Source of the DNA: Ketobacter sp.
GTDB taxonomy: Bacteria > Pseudomonadota > Gammaproteobacteria > Pseudomonadales > Ketobacteraceae
DNA: 64,000 nucleotides
Assembly: GCF_003671495.1 (NCBI RefSeq)
Contig: NZ_RCHN01000045.1
Location: forward strand, 62,001-126,000
Direction of reading: 5' to 3'
Shown here piece after piece: positions 15,680 to 24,395 of the stretch. Below the pieces are notes generated by a model that had not been told where the DNA came from, did not search any database, and was given only the letters and a program-made list of their open reading frames with translations. A program made the position numbers and the translations under genes. Position 1 is the stretch's first letter, and every line of letters begins with the position of its first letter.

Positions 15680-16492
15680 TTAGTTAGTTCCGCCAAAGCC
15701 CCTCATTGGCATGATGGTTTGCGTGACCTGGCCCACTCGCCCACCCCCATCATGCAACACAGTCAGTACCTGCCCCACTCCGGTTTCATCCAACAGCGCC
15801 TCACTCTGTAACCCGATCCACTCCCCTTGCGGCAGTCGCCCCAAATGCAGCTGGATGTCCGCATTGATGGTGCCAACCTGATCGCCGAGACTGAGTTGGC
15901 CCACTCCATTACCAAAATCCGCAGCCAGGGCCGCCAGCATGAAGGGCGTATTGGGTTGCCCGTCAATCACCAGCGCCGGTAACCTGATCCACGCGCTTCC
16001 CCTACCGGTCTCGTCTAGCCCACTGATGGGGCGTAACTGAACGGTGGTGTGCAATCCCGGCGGTGGATTCCCGGACTGGCCAAACAGGATATCACCGAAC
16101 GATACAGTATCCAGGCCATCTGGACTGGGCAGCGTCGCCTGATGCCGGGGGGCGTAGGCTGGCAAAGGCAGCGGCTCAGGCTTCACAAACAAGCCACTGG
16201 CCACAGCCACCAGGCTGCCGCCTGCTGTCAGCTTCGCCTGCAACAGGGCAATTCGCTTGCCAGCCCGAACAGGGCTGACCTCCACCTGCAGCGGTGTACC
16301 CGGTACCGGGCGAATCAAATCGATGGACAGCCTGGCGGGCAGCAACTGAAGCCCCGCCACCTGCTGCTCCAGGCAATGGGCCAGGAGCCCTGCGGGGGCC
16401 CCGCCATGCAGTACCTCGGGGTGCCAAGGACTACCGGCAAGCGGGGTCGGCACAAAGTCATTGCCTTGAACTTCAAACAATACTGCGGTCAC
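15680..16492 (-). CDS. Acyl-CoA thioesterase-like protein (double hotdog)
   Basis: The 270-residue protein has the tandem-hotdog pattern of the TesB-like thioesterase superfamily. The first half has HGGAPAGLLAHCLEQ near residues 28-42 and LSIDLIRPVPGTPLQVEV. The second half has PFMLAALAADFGNGVG and INADIQLHLGRLPQGEWIGLQSE. It probably hydrolyses acyl-CoA esters; the chain preference cannot be read. Translation starts at GTG 16490-16492, with AAGG overlapping the stop of the upstream membrane-protein gene, nine bases away. Confidence 0.84.
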   Translation of the reverse strand: MTAVLFEVQGNDFVPTPLAGSPWHPEVLHGGAPAGLLAHCLEQQVAGLQLLPARLSIDLIRPVPGTPLQVEVSPVRAGKRIALLQAKLTAGGSLVAVASGLFVKPEPLPLPAYAPRHQATLPSPDGLDTVSFGDILFGQSGNPPPGLHTTVQLRPISGLDETGRGSAWIRLPALVIDGQPNTPFMLAALAADFGNGVGQLSLGDQVGTINADIQLHLGRLPQGEWIGLQSEALLDETGVGQVLTVLHDGGGRVGQVTQTIMPMRGFGGTN

Positions 16493-16501
16493 GTTATTAC
16501 C

Positions 16502-17005
16502 TTAAATCAAAAACAGATCAACAAAACCCACCAGCGTGATACCCAGCCCACCGAACAGAACCGGCCACAAGGCCATGTCCCTCAAGCTGCCGGAGACGCG
16601 GGCAAAGCCTGCGAAAAAAGCCACCATCAGGTGTGCAAACAAGGTGAGCCCCACCAGGGCTGCGTTGTTGGCATCAAACGCCAGGATGCCCCAAACGAGA
16701 AACGCAGACACTGTAGAGATAATGCCATCACGCACGTTATTGACGTCGGCCAGATTGGCCAGATACAGCACACCCAGAGAGGCACTTAAAGCCGCAAAAA
16801 AACTCAATCCCGGCGGCACCGGCAAGCCATAGCCCAGCAACCAGAACAACAGCCCCCCCGCGACGGCGCGCAGAATCACGTCCAGGGTAATCGCTACGTT
16901 TTCACTGAATGCGGAAAGCAGCATGCCGCGGCTGACCGGACAGGAACTGAAATCCGGGGTGCCCATATCCCCGATGGTGTGGATGGAGCGGGTTGTCGTT
17001 GCCAT
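16502..17005 (-). CDS. Conserved-looking membrane protein of unknown function
   Basis: From ATG 17003-17005 (with GGGAGGAC upstream) the product has 167 residues; a start at 17035 would add ten. Four to five hydrophobic segments are visible (about residues 38-56, 62-82, 93-112, 118-137 and 146-166). No charged catalytic motif is evident. It is transcribed with the thioesterase gene. I do not recognise the family. Confidence 0.75.
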   Translation of the reverse strand: MATTTRSIHTIGDMGTPDFSSCPVSRGMLLSAFSENVAITLDVILRAVAGGLLFWLLGYGLPVPPGLSFFAALSASLGVLYLANLADVNNVRDGIISTVSAFLVWGILAFDANNAALVGLTLFAHLMVAFFAGFARVSGSLRDMALWPVLFGGLGITLVGFVDLFLI

Positions 17006-17096
17006 AAAGCGTCCTCCCATTTGGTACGCAAGCATTTGATCCGCGAAGTTTGTAGCCGGGATTCAGATTAGTCCTTGACGCAGGCATGCAAAAGTG

Positions 17097-17118
17097 GCAT
17101 TTATGACAATATGAATGC
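17097..17118 (+). promoter_or_regulatory. Imperfect palindrome upstream of the GlxA-type regulator
   Basis: GCATTTAT (17097-17104) and ATGAATGC (17111-17118) form inverted arms matching at 7 of 8 positions with a 6-base spacer. They lie 28 bases before the start and just after a TTGACG (17075-17080) that could be a -35 box. It may be an autoregulatory operator; this is inferred from position alone. Confidence 0.35.
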
Positions 17119-17145
17119 TTCTTTTGCCATTACGGAGAGAATAAA

Positions 17146-18138
17146 ATGACCACTAAGCTGGCAATATTCGCATATGATGGATGCTTATCGACTTCGATCA
17201 CTGGCCCGACAGATGTCTTTCACATCGCCAATATCCACCAGCGAGTGCGCAAGGAAAATCCTGGTAGTCCATTGTTTTCGTGGAAAATATACTCACCGGA
17301 CGGCAAACCCGTGCACACCTCCACCGGCATCACCATCGCAGTGGACGGTCGCTACGAAGAAGCTGGCACTCCTGACATCTGCCTCATTCCCGGCATCGAC
17401 CATGCGTTTGGTTATGAGGTCACCAAAAAGACCGAAGAGATGCGCAGTGTGATGGGCAACCTGATCAAGACCCACCACGCCAGGGGCGCCGCCATCGCCT
17501 CCAATTGCAGTGGCTCCTTCCTGTTGGCGGACACCGGTTTGCTGGACGGTTACGAGGCAACTACCAGCTGGTGGCTGGCCCATCACTTCACTCACTCGTT
17601 CCCCAAAGTGCATCTGCGACTGGAAAAAATGGTCACCGAGCAAAATAATGTTTACTGCTCTGGGGCGGTGACTGCCTATATGCATCTGTGCATTCGCTTG
17701 ATTGAACGGTTCGCCGGCCCCAGCATCGCAAAGTGTTGCGCCAAAACCGTGATGTTGCAGAACAAGGAGTCCACCCAGGCTCCCTACATTCCCGTGCCTC
17801 ACCATTTCAAGCAGCAGGATGAGCTGGTAAAAAACGCGGTGCAGTGGATGCAGGAAAATCTGGATCAGGAGTTTCAGCTGGACGCGCTTGCGAGCCAATT
17901 GGCCGTGAGCCCGCGCACGTTCATTCGCCGCTTTAATCAGGCCACCGGCAAACCACCCAAACAGTATTTTCAGAAGTTGCGTATTGACGAAGCCAAACGG
18001 TTACTGGAATCCACCGCGTTGAGCGTGGACGACATAACCGAAAAGGTGGGTTACGTGGACGTCAGCTCTTTCCGTAGACTGTTCAAACGTGAAGTGGCGC
18101 TCTCCCCCACGGAGTATCGCAAGCGATTTTCCCGCTGA
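17146..18138 (+). CDS. GlxA-family AraC-type regulator (DJ-1/PfpI plus HTH)
   Basis: The 330-residue protein has an N-terminal DJ-1/PfpI amidase-like domain (about 1-195). It includes the nucleophile-elbow region IASNCSGSFLLADTGLLDG, in which the Cys is kept. A C-terminal AraC pair of helix-turn-helices follows (about 225-325, LASQLAVSPRTFIRRFNQATGKPP and VGYVDVSSFRRLFKREVALSPTEYRKRF). Members of this class (GbdR, CdhR, ArgR-like) sense amino-acid-derived ligands. The target is not evident; the divergent membrane-protein/thioesterase genes are possible. A GGAGAG site precedes the ATG. Confidence 0.92.
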   Translation: MTTKLAIFAYDGCLSTSITGPTDVFHIANIHQRVRKENPGSPLFSWKIYSPDGKPVHTSTGITIAVDGRYEEAGTPDICLIPGIDHAFGYEVTKKTEEMRSVMGNLIKTHHARGAAIASNCSGSFLLADTGLLDGYEATTSWWLAHHFTHSFPKVHLRLEKMVTEQNNVYCSGAVTAYMHLCIRLIERFAGPSIAKCCAKTVMLQNKESTQAPYIPVPHHFKQQDELVKNAVQWMQENLDQEFQLDALASQLAVSPRTFIRRFNQATGKPPKQYFQKLRIDEAKRLLESTALSVDDITEKVGYVDVSSFRRLFKREVALSPTEYRKRFSR

Positions 18139-18169
18139 AACGCTACAGAAGATGATGCATGGGAGCACG

Positions 18170-20413
18170 TCACCCGGCCTGAAAGCCCTGCTCGCAATAA
18201 CGGGCCAGGTAGCGCTGGAACTGGGTGACGCTCATGGCCGGTGCCAGGTAATCGCCTTGTAAGAAATCACACCAATAGCGCTCCAGATATTGAAAGTGCG
18301 CCAGAGTCTCCACTCCAGTGGCCAGCACTTTGATATTGAGCTGATGAGCCAGAGTAATGATGGCCGACGCCACCGCTGCGTCGTTGCGGTCCGTCATCAG
18401 ATCAGCCATCAGGCTCTTGTCAATTTTCAGGACATCCACTTTGAATCGGCTGAGCAGGCGCAATGAGGTGCCCCCCATACCAAAGCGATCGATGGCAATG
18501 GCTGCGCCACGACTGCGTAATTCATGCAAAGTACCGGTGATGGAATTGAATTCGTCGTTCAGTGCGGTTTCCGGCACCTCGAACTGAATGGTGTCATATT
18601 GAAGTCCGGTAATGGCCAGACAACGCTCCAGAAAACTGAACAGCTGATCCCGGTTGCGCAGGATCAGCCGCGGCAGCCGCACCCCCAGGCGAAAGTTGAC
18701 ACCGAATTGTTGATGCAATCTGGATGTTTCCTGACACGCCTGCATCAACGTCCACTCGAACACCTCCGCCAACATGCCGGCGCTTTCAAGATGTTCATAG
18801 ACCTCATCCTGGTGAATCCCAAATTCAGTCAGAGCCGGCCAGTGCAGCACCGATTCCACCGCATGTAGAGAGCCATCCATGCCATCCATTTGTGGCTGCA
18901 AGCGCAGCTCCAACTGACCGGTAGTGAAAGACTGGTGCAATCTGGCCTCCAGTTCCACCCGCCGCTCCACTTCACGGTTGAGGGCTGCTGTGAAAAACTG
19001 AAAATTATTGCGACCTTTGGCTTTGGCATGGTACATCGCCATATCCGCATGGCGGGAAAGATCGACTATATTGTTTCCATCAACAGGAAAATTGGCGATG
19101 CCGATACTGGTGGTTACCACCACCTCTTTGCCGTTGACGGGAATCGGCATTTGTAATGCTTTAATAATATTGGTTGCCACCCGGGCGCAATCCTGCAGGT
19201 GCTTGAGGTCCGTTACGATCAGGGTGAACTCGTCACCCCCCAGGCGTGCCACTGTATCCTTGGTTCGGACCTGCTCCCGGATGCGCCGCGCCACCACCCG
19301 CAACAATTCATCCCCCGCCTCATGACCAAGGCTGTCATTCACATCCTTGAATCCATCCAGGTCCAGGAAGCACACCGCAAAGTGCCGGTTGTCCCGGGTC
19401 GCGCCGTTGATTTCCTGTTGCAGGCGGTCCAGGAACAGGCGCCGGTTGGGGAGACCGGTTAACTCATCGTAGTAGGCCAGCATTTCAATCGTGGCATGGG
19501 CCTCATGTAACTCGGTGTGGTCCACCAGGGTACAAACATAGCGGGTAGCCACACCCTGGTTATCACTTACTGGTGACACTTGCTGATACACCCACATGGA
19601 GCTGCCGTCGCTGGCCAGAATTCGCACCTCGCCTCGCCATTGCCTGCCTTCCGCCAGACTCTGTTGCATGTCATTGACGATGGACGCATTAAAGTCATTG
19701 GGGATGAACGAAAGGTAGCTCAAGCCCAAAACGTCGATAACATCATAGCCAGTCAGCTCGGAGAAAAAGGGATTTGCGTATTGAATAAAGCCCTGGGTGT
19801 CGGTTACCACCACCGAGGTGGCACTGCTCTCTACAGCCTGGTGCAGTTGCTTAAGTTGGAGCTCCATATCAAGTCGGTGGGCATACTCATCCAGCCTGTC
19901 CAGTGCCGTGCTGACGTCTTCTTCCAGCTCTGCCAGCGTGAAACTGTAGAGGTCTGAAAAATCGTCTTCCCACTGAGAGCACAGCACCAGCACACCAACG
20001 GATTTCTGCTTGAAGCGAATCGGAATCACGGCCACCGCGCGCAGCTGCTCCTGCCGGATCAGCGTGCTCCAATACGCCGGCAGCACCTGGTCGGGACTCA
20101 ATGTCAGCACCGCTGCCTGATTGCTGAAAATGGCGCGGACCACCGGGTCGGATTGCTGTTTGGATTCGCCACAAGACAATTGCGGCGCGTTCCCCAATCC
20201 GCCGGATTGAACCACGGGGACCACCCGATCCCCATGCTGTATACCGACCCAGGCGAAACGATAGCCGCCCTGCTGCACCGCCAGTCGACACAGCAATTCG
20301 AAGAGGTCCGTCCTGGTTTCGCAGAGCGTTCTCTGCTTGTTGAATTCCCTTAAAAATCGATGGATCAGAATGAGGCGCTTGAGCGCCCCCTGCATCTCTA
20401 CTAACAAGGGCAA
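18170..20413 (-). CDS. GAF-PAS-GGDEF-EAL protein with degenerate EAL domain
   Basis: The protein has 747 residues if the TTG at 20413 is used, or 741 from ATG 20395. A GAF-like domain covers about 25-175, a PAS domain about 190-300, GGDEF about 310-475 and EAL about 485-740. The diguanylate cyclase motif GGDEF is intact at 392-396, with an RxxD inhibitory site at 383-386. In the EAL domain several metal and catalytic residues are replaced: EAL reads ESV (520-522), the VNLS Asn is Arg579, DDFG reads DRFG (Arg643) and EGVET reads TGVET (Thr699). It therefore looks like a c-di-GMP synthase with a non-hydrolysing, perhaps sensing, EAL part. It is soluble. Confidence 0.9.
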   Translation of the reverse strand: MPLLVEMQGALKRLILIHRFLREFNKQRTLCETRTDLFELLCRLAVQQGGYRFAWVGIQHGDRVVPVVQSGGLGNAPQLSCGESKQQSDPVVRAIFSNQAAVLTLSPDQVLPAYWSTLIRQEQLRAVAVIPIRFKQKSVGVLVLCSQWEDDFSDLYSFTLAELEEDVSTALDRLDEYAHRLDMELQLKQLHQAVESSATSVVVTDTQGFIQYANPFFSELTGYDVIDVLGLSYLSFIPNDFNASIVNDMQQSLAEGRQWRGEVRILASDGSSMWVYQQVSPVSDNQGVATRYVCTLVDHTELHEAHATIEMLAYYDELTGLPNRRLFLDRLQQEINGATRDNRHFAVCFLDLDGFKDVNDSLGHEAGDELLRVVARRIREQVRTKDTVARLGGDEFTLIVTDLKHLQDCARVATNIIKALQMPIPVNGKEVVVTTSIGIANFPVDGNNIVDLSRHADMAMYHAKAKGRNNFQFFTAALNREVERRVELEARLHQSFTTGQLELRLQPQMDGMDGSLHAVESVLHWPALTEFGIHQDEVYEHLESAGMLAEVFEWTLMQACQETSRLHQQFGVNFRLGVRLPRLILRNRDQLFSFLERCLAITGLQYDTIQFEVPETALNDEFNSITGTLHELRSRGAAIAIDRFGMGGTSLRLLSRFKVDVLKIDKSLMADLMTDRNDAAVASAIITLAHQLNIKVLATGVETLAHFQYLERYWCDFLQGDYLAPAMSVTQFQRYLARYCEQGFQAG

Positions 20414-20541
20414 CCACCTGAAGGCTTTTCGTCAGTCTACGCTAACGGTGCTACAAACTTAACCTTCCCCGAACGGGCTCGGCGGCGGAATTCCCGGATA
20501 AGTAAACGCTTTCAGCCCGTTACGACCTGCAAATATTTATT

Positions 20542-21543
20542 TCAGAAAAGCGTCAGAGTTTCGCCAATCCTGAGCACACCGCAGGGCACATGGGTGTTCG
20601 CCGCCAGGAAGCGCTCTTTCGGTTCCATCATGGGCTCAGTGGTCAGCCGGATAGTGCCCCAATGCATGCCGATCAAGCGGCGGGCACCAATGTCTTCACC
20701 GATTTGAACCGCCTCTTCCGGCGTAGTGTGGACCGATGACATCAGGGTTCTTGGCTGGTAGGCGCCAATGGGTACCAGCCCCAGGTCGAACCCATCGAAG
20801 TGGTCTCCGATTTCCCGAAACACGGGCCCATAGGCGGTATCTCCAGCAAAGTATATCCGCCGCTTCTCGCTCTCAAGGGAAAAGCCACACCACAAGGTTT
20901 TGTTGAGATCGAACATCCCGCGACGGGACATGTGAATGGCCGGTAAGGCCGTCACCCGGCACGACGCCGCTTTCACGTCTGCGTACCAGTCCAACTCCGT
21001 CACCTGGCTGAAACCCTGTTTCTGCAACAACGACTTCAACCCCAGGGGCACCACCACCTGCGCCTGGCCAAAGCGCGCCGCCAAACGCTCCAGAGCACGG
21101 GTATCCAAATGATCGTAATGATTGTGGGACACCAGGATGCAATCCACCGGCGGCAGTCGTGCAATGGCAACCGCAGGCGGCACCAGGCGTTTGGTGCTGC
21201 GTGAAGGTAGCGGGGAGGCATAATCTGTCAGGTAAGGGTCGGTCAACAAGGTGACGCCATCCAGTTGAATCAAAAAGCTGGCATGGCCCAGCCAGAGGAT
21301 TTTGTCCTGGTCCCCTGCTGCCCGATACCCGTTCAAGGCCTCGTCTTCTGGTAACACATGGTCCGGCGGCAACGGGTTCTTGCCCGCCAGACGCAGTAAC
21401 TCTCCTGCGAAGTGGGCCGCTTCGCGGGCGACCTCCGCACTGAGGGGCGGTCGGGTCGGGCTTCCGGGTGGGTTGCAGAAACCACTCCGGGTATGATGGG
21501 GTTTATCCGGGTTATACCAGGGATTACGCGGCATCGTTACCAT
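20542..21543 (-). CDS. MBL-fold metallohydrolase (NAPE-PLD/UlaG-like)
   Basis: The 333-residue protein has the metallo-beta-lactamase motif HNHYDHLD and later ligands in YFAGDTAYGP and MHWGT. The order WLGHASFLIQLDG, then TDPYLTDYASP, is typical of NAPE-PLD-like and UlaG-like hydrolases, which cleave phosphodiester or ester bonds. The substrate here is unknown. The start (21543, or 21534) overlaps the 3' end of the CBS gene, so it belongs to the operon with the RCK channel. No signal peptide is seen. Confidence 0.88.
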   Translation of the reverse strand: MVTMPRNPWYNPDKPHHTRSGFCNPPGSPTRPPLSAEVAREAAHFAGELLRLAGKNPLPPDHVLPEDEALNGYRAAGDQDKILWLGHASFLIQLDGVTLLTDPYLTDYASPLPSRSTKRLVPPAVAIARLPPVDCILVSHNHYDHLDTRALERLAARFGQAQVVVPLGLKSLLQKQGFSQVTELDWYADVKAASCRVTALPAIHMSRRGMFDLNKTLWCGFSLESEKRRIYFAGDTAYGPVFREIGDHFDGFDLGLVPIGAYQPRTLMSSVHTTPEEAVQIGEDIGARRLIGMHWGTIRLTTEPMMEPKERFLAANTHVPCGVLRIGETLTLF

Positions 21544-21958
21544 CAGGTTTGGATTTGAGTTTGATCAGAACCTCGGCGAATTTTCGGAACACATCGTTGT
21601 GCGTCAGAATCCCCGCCAGTTTCTCATTTTTAGTGATCAGTGCCGAGCCGAGATGCTTGTCCGCCATGACTTTGAGTACATTTTCCAAAGGGCTGTGGAT
21701 ATCCACCACATAGGTGCGCGAGCTGTAGATGTCCTTAACATAGAGTTCGTCTTCCAGTGACGCGCTGCTGAATGGTGACGCCACAAATTTGATATCCCGA
21801 TCCGTGAGCACGCCCACCAACTTGCCGGCTTCCGTCACCGGCAAATGATGGAAGCCCTGCTTCTCCATCATGGCAATGGCATCCTGCAGTGGTTCGTTCA
21901 CGTCAATACTGTAGGGAAATGGGGTCATGGTTGTTGCCAGTGTGGGAATGGATTTCAT
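21524..21958 (-). CDS. Tandem CBS-domain protein
   Basis: The 144-residue protein consists of two CBS motifs: about 15-70 (PLQDAIAMMEKQGFHHLPVTEAGKLVGVLTDRDI) and about 80-138 (SPLENVLKVMADKHLGSALITKNEKLAGILTHNDVF). CBS pairs bind adenosyl nucleotides and often regulate channels. Its ATG overlaps the stop of the RCK channel gene (ATGA), and its own end overlaps the MBL gene. A role as an adenylate sensor for that channel is inferred from the coupling. Confidence 0.9.
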   Translation of the reverse strand: MKSIPTLATTMTPFPYSIDVNEPLQDAIAMMEKQGFHHLPVTEAGKLVGVLTDRDIKFVASPFSSASLEDELYVKDIYSSRTYVVDIHSPLENVLKVMADKHLGSALITKNEKLAGILTHNDVFRKFAEVLIKLKSKPDGNDAA

Positions 21959-23682
21959 ACCCTGCCTCCGATGTCTTTCGACCGTTCATTCTTTTTGAAA
22001 AGACGCTGCCAAAGATATCCACCACCTTCATCCTGGCCGCTGATCACATACTTTAGCACATTGGAATTGCACACCGTCCACAGCATCTGATTCTGCACGT
22101 GACTACGGCCACACAACAGCACCTCATCGTCGATGCGCAAGCAAAAATCTTCCGCCGGGAGCACATGATAGGCACCGTTGCGCACCACCATCAACACCAT
22201 AGCGGGCAGCTGTACGCCGCGATTCTGGGGATGAACTGAAAGATGGCGGGTTTGTATGTCCCGCCCGTGCCTGAGCATTTCATACATTGCCGGCGCGGTA
22301 TCCCGATCGATGGTGAGAGACCAGCTGTCCAATGGATTATCCCGCACCAGCACGTCGAAACGGCGCACCAGCTTCTCACACCACTCTTCATCATGTTGTT
22401 TGATTTCTTCTAAGAAACGGATCAGCAACGGGGTCTTGATGAGAGCCATGATGCGTTGTGCCACGATGATGTTGGGGTCCATGATCATGTTGATCGAAGC
22501 CGCTTTAAAGACCGGTGAATTGTGATGACTGTTCTGGCGCGCCACCACCATCAGATTCTTTTTAAGATCCTTCGCTGTTAACACGATGGAGAGGTTGTTG
22601 GCATCGTCCGAGGTGCCGGCGACAATGCCCACTGCACTCTGGATACCGGCTTCCATCAAGGTATGGGCCTCGGTGCCCAGGCCTTTCACCACCCACAGGT
22701 CATCTTTGATTTTTTGCGTATCGGGGTTGGGCTCAACAATCACGGTTTCCAGTTCAAGCTGATCAAAGCGACGCTGAATAGCTTTGCCCAAGCGTCCGTA
22801 TCCACAGATGATCCAGCGCCCTTTTTCCGGCTTCATCACCGATTGCAGGGAACGATGCTGGGGGCTGATCAGCCAGTTGTAGGCCAGTTGCCGATAAGGG
22901 TGAAACACCGCATTACACAGGTACTCTGCGAAGGTTTCAAACGGGTCCACCACATGGTCGGTGTTGAATGAGCGCAGGTTGCCAGCGTACTCCCGGGTGG
23001 CCACCCGACTCAATACCATGCGTGTTGGCGCCAGCAACTTGCTGGCCAATGCAATGTACAGATTAACGTGGTCATCGTCTGTCAGGCATAACACGCCGAT
23101 ACAGTTTTCCAGAGCCACGCCGGCATCCTGCACCACATCCGGTTCGCTGGCGTTGGCGCACAAACTGGGAATGTCAAACGGCAGGTTGTCCAGCTCCAAC
23201 GCGTCGATCCGGCTTTGTTTCAGCTCCACCACTACCGATTGAATACCCCGGCGGGCCAGGTCTGCCACCACTGCGCTGCCGGTAAGTCCGTAGCCGCAGA
23301 CCAGGTAGAACGGCTCCTTGAGATGCTCCACCCGATTACGAAAGCGATGCCGCTGGATCAGATTGATAAAGGTATGGTCACGCAGGGTCGCGATGACGGC
23401 ACCAATGCTGTAAATCCATCCCACCACCGTGGCATAGATGCAGAACAGGGTCCAGAACCGTTGGGCCGCGGTGAACTCATAGGGGATCTCGCCAAATCCG
23501 ATGGTGGACCCCATGAAGCTGACGAAGTAGAACGCCTGGAAGAAATTCATCCGGTAGGGATTGCCCTGGTCATCCACACCGGGTATCAGCACATAGCCCA
23601 GCACGGAGATGGAGTAAATGACAATCAGGGTGATCAGCGGCGCCCGCAGGCGACGCAGGATCAGATAGGCGACATAATTCAT
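21955..23682 (-). CDS. Two-TM potassium channel-like protein with two RCK (TrkA-N) domains
   Basis: The protein has 575 residues. The first transmembrane helix is about 15-33, the pore helix and filter about 48-66, and the second helix about 75-98. The filter reads TIGFGE (60-65) rather than TVGYGD. Two TrkA-N/RCK Rossmann domains follow, with glycine motifs CGYGLTGSAVVADL (about 128) and CGYGRLGKAIQRRF (about 287), and each is followed by a TrkA-C-like part. It is probably a nucleotide-gated K+ (or less selective) channel of the inner membrane. It is the first gene of an overlapping trio with the CBS and MBL genes and follows the small membrane-protein gene by 6 bases. Confidence 0.88.
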   Translation of the reverse strand: MNYVAYLILRRLRAPLITLIVIYSISVLGYVLIPGVDDQGNPYRMNFFQAFYFVSFMGSTIGFGEIPYEFTAAQRFWTLFCIYATVVGWIYSIGAVIATLRDHTFINLIQRHRFRNRVEHLKEPFYLVCGYGLTGSAVVADLARRGIQSVVVELKQSRIDALELDNLPFDIPSLCANASEPDVVQDAGVALENCIGVLCLTDDDHVNLYIALASKLLAPTRMVLSRVATREYAGNLRSFNTDHVVDPFETFAEYLCNAVFHPYRQLAYNWLISPQHRSLQSVMKPEKGRWIICGYGRLGKAIQRRFDQLELETVIVEPNPDTQKIKDDLWVVKGLGTEAHTLMEAGIQSAVGIVAGTSDDANNLSIVLTAKDLKKNLMVVARQNSHHNSPVFKAASINMIMDPNIIVAQRIMALIKTPLLIRFLEEIKQHDEEWCEKLVRRFDVLVRDNPLDSWSLTIDRDTAPAMYEMLRHGRDIQTRHLSVHPQNRGVQLPAMVLMVVRNGAYHVLPAEDFCLRIDDEVLLCGRSHVQNQMLWTVCNSNVLKYVISGQDEGGGYLWQRLFKKNERSKDIGGRV

Positions 23683-23688
23683 AAGCGC

Positions 23689-24072
23689 TTAGCGGCGCAC
23701 CGTGATGGTTTCCACCACCAGTAATACCACGGAGATCACATTAGCCAGGAGTGCTCCCCCGGACATGGACACCACACTGGCAATCAGATCTTCGGTCATA
23801 CCGCCATCGGCAATATTGGTGGCGTAGGCCCACAAACAGGCCGCCACGATCAGCTGCAAGTCCGCCACCAGACTGGTCGCCAACAATACGGCGCCAAGAT
23901 GAGTACGGTCACCGAATTTCATCACCGTGGCAATCAGGCTGATCACCAGCGCCGCAAATAACTCGTAGACGTTGTGATGGTCAGCGTCGTGGATTTCCCC
24001 CAGGAAAAAGCCAAAGTTGAGGGTGGCAGCCAGGATAATAAAGAATGCGAAGATGACTTTTTCGGTGTTCAT
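23689..24072 (-). CDS. Small four-TM protein (DUF6394-like)
   Basis: The 127-residue membrane protein has four hydrophobic segments (about 5-24, 37-52, 60-85 and 100-122) and a short conserved-looking cytosolic or lumenal DADHHNVYELFAALV stretch containing adjacent histidines. It lies 6 bases upstream of the RCK channel gene on the same strand, so the two are surely co-transcribed, and it could be a channel accessory subunit. Assignment to DUF6394 is from memory of similar proteins next to such channels and is not firm. Confidence 0.75.
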   Translation of the reverse strand: MNTEKVIFAFFIILAATLNFGFFLGEIHDADHHNVYELFAALVISLIATVMKFGDRTHLGAVLLATSLVADLQLIVAACLWAYATNIADGGMTEDLIASVVSMSGGALLANVISVVLLVVETITVRR

Positions 24073-24106
24073 TCAGGTTCCCCATGGTCCATTGGGGGTG
24101 TTGACC

Positions 24107-24379
24107 TTATCTGAAAATCAGCACCCAGGCGCCTATCAGTATAAAGCCAATTCCAGCAATCATCGACAGCACTTTTTCGCTGACATACTGGGAAATCACG
24201 CTGCCTGCGGCCACGCCAATGGCGGCCGCCACCACCAGCGCAGAGGCGGAGGCCAGGAACACGGTCCATTTGCTCACCGCTTTGTCTGAGGCAAACAACA
24301 TGGTGGCCAATTGGGTTTTGTCACCCAACTCGGCCAAGAACACACTGACAAAGATGGTGAGAAACACACGCCAGTCCAT
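24107..24379 (-). CDS. TMEM165/GDT1-family membrane protein (single-repeat form)
   Basis: The 90-residue protein has three hydrophobic segments and the family signature ELGDKTQLAT (about 17-26) in the first one. UPF0016/GDT1 proteins exchange Mn2+ or Ca2+ for protons. Usual members carry two such repeats in about 190 residues; this one is a half-size version that would need to dimerise or pair with another gene product. It lies 34 bases upstream of the four-TM gene on the same strand and shortly after bluB. Confidence 0.87.
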   Translation of the reverse strand: MDWRVFLTIFVSVFLAELGDKTQLATMLFASDKAVSKWTVFLASASALVVAAAIGVAAGSVISQYVSEKVLSMIAGIGFILIGAWVLIFR

Positions 24380-24395
24380 CTTTTACTCCCAAAGG

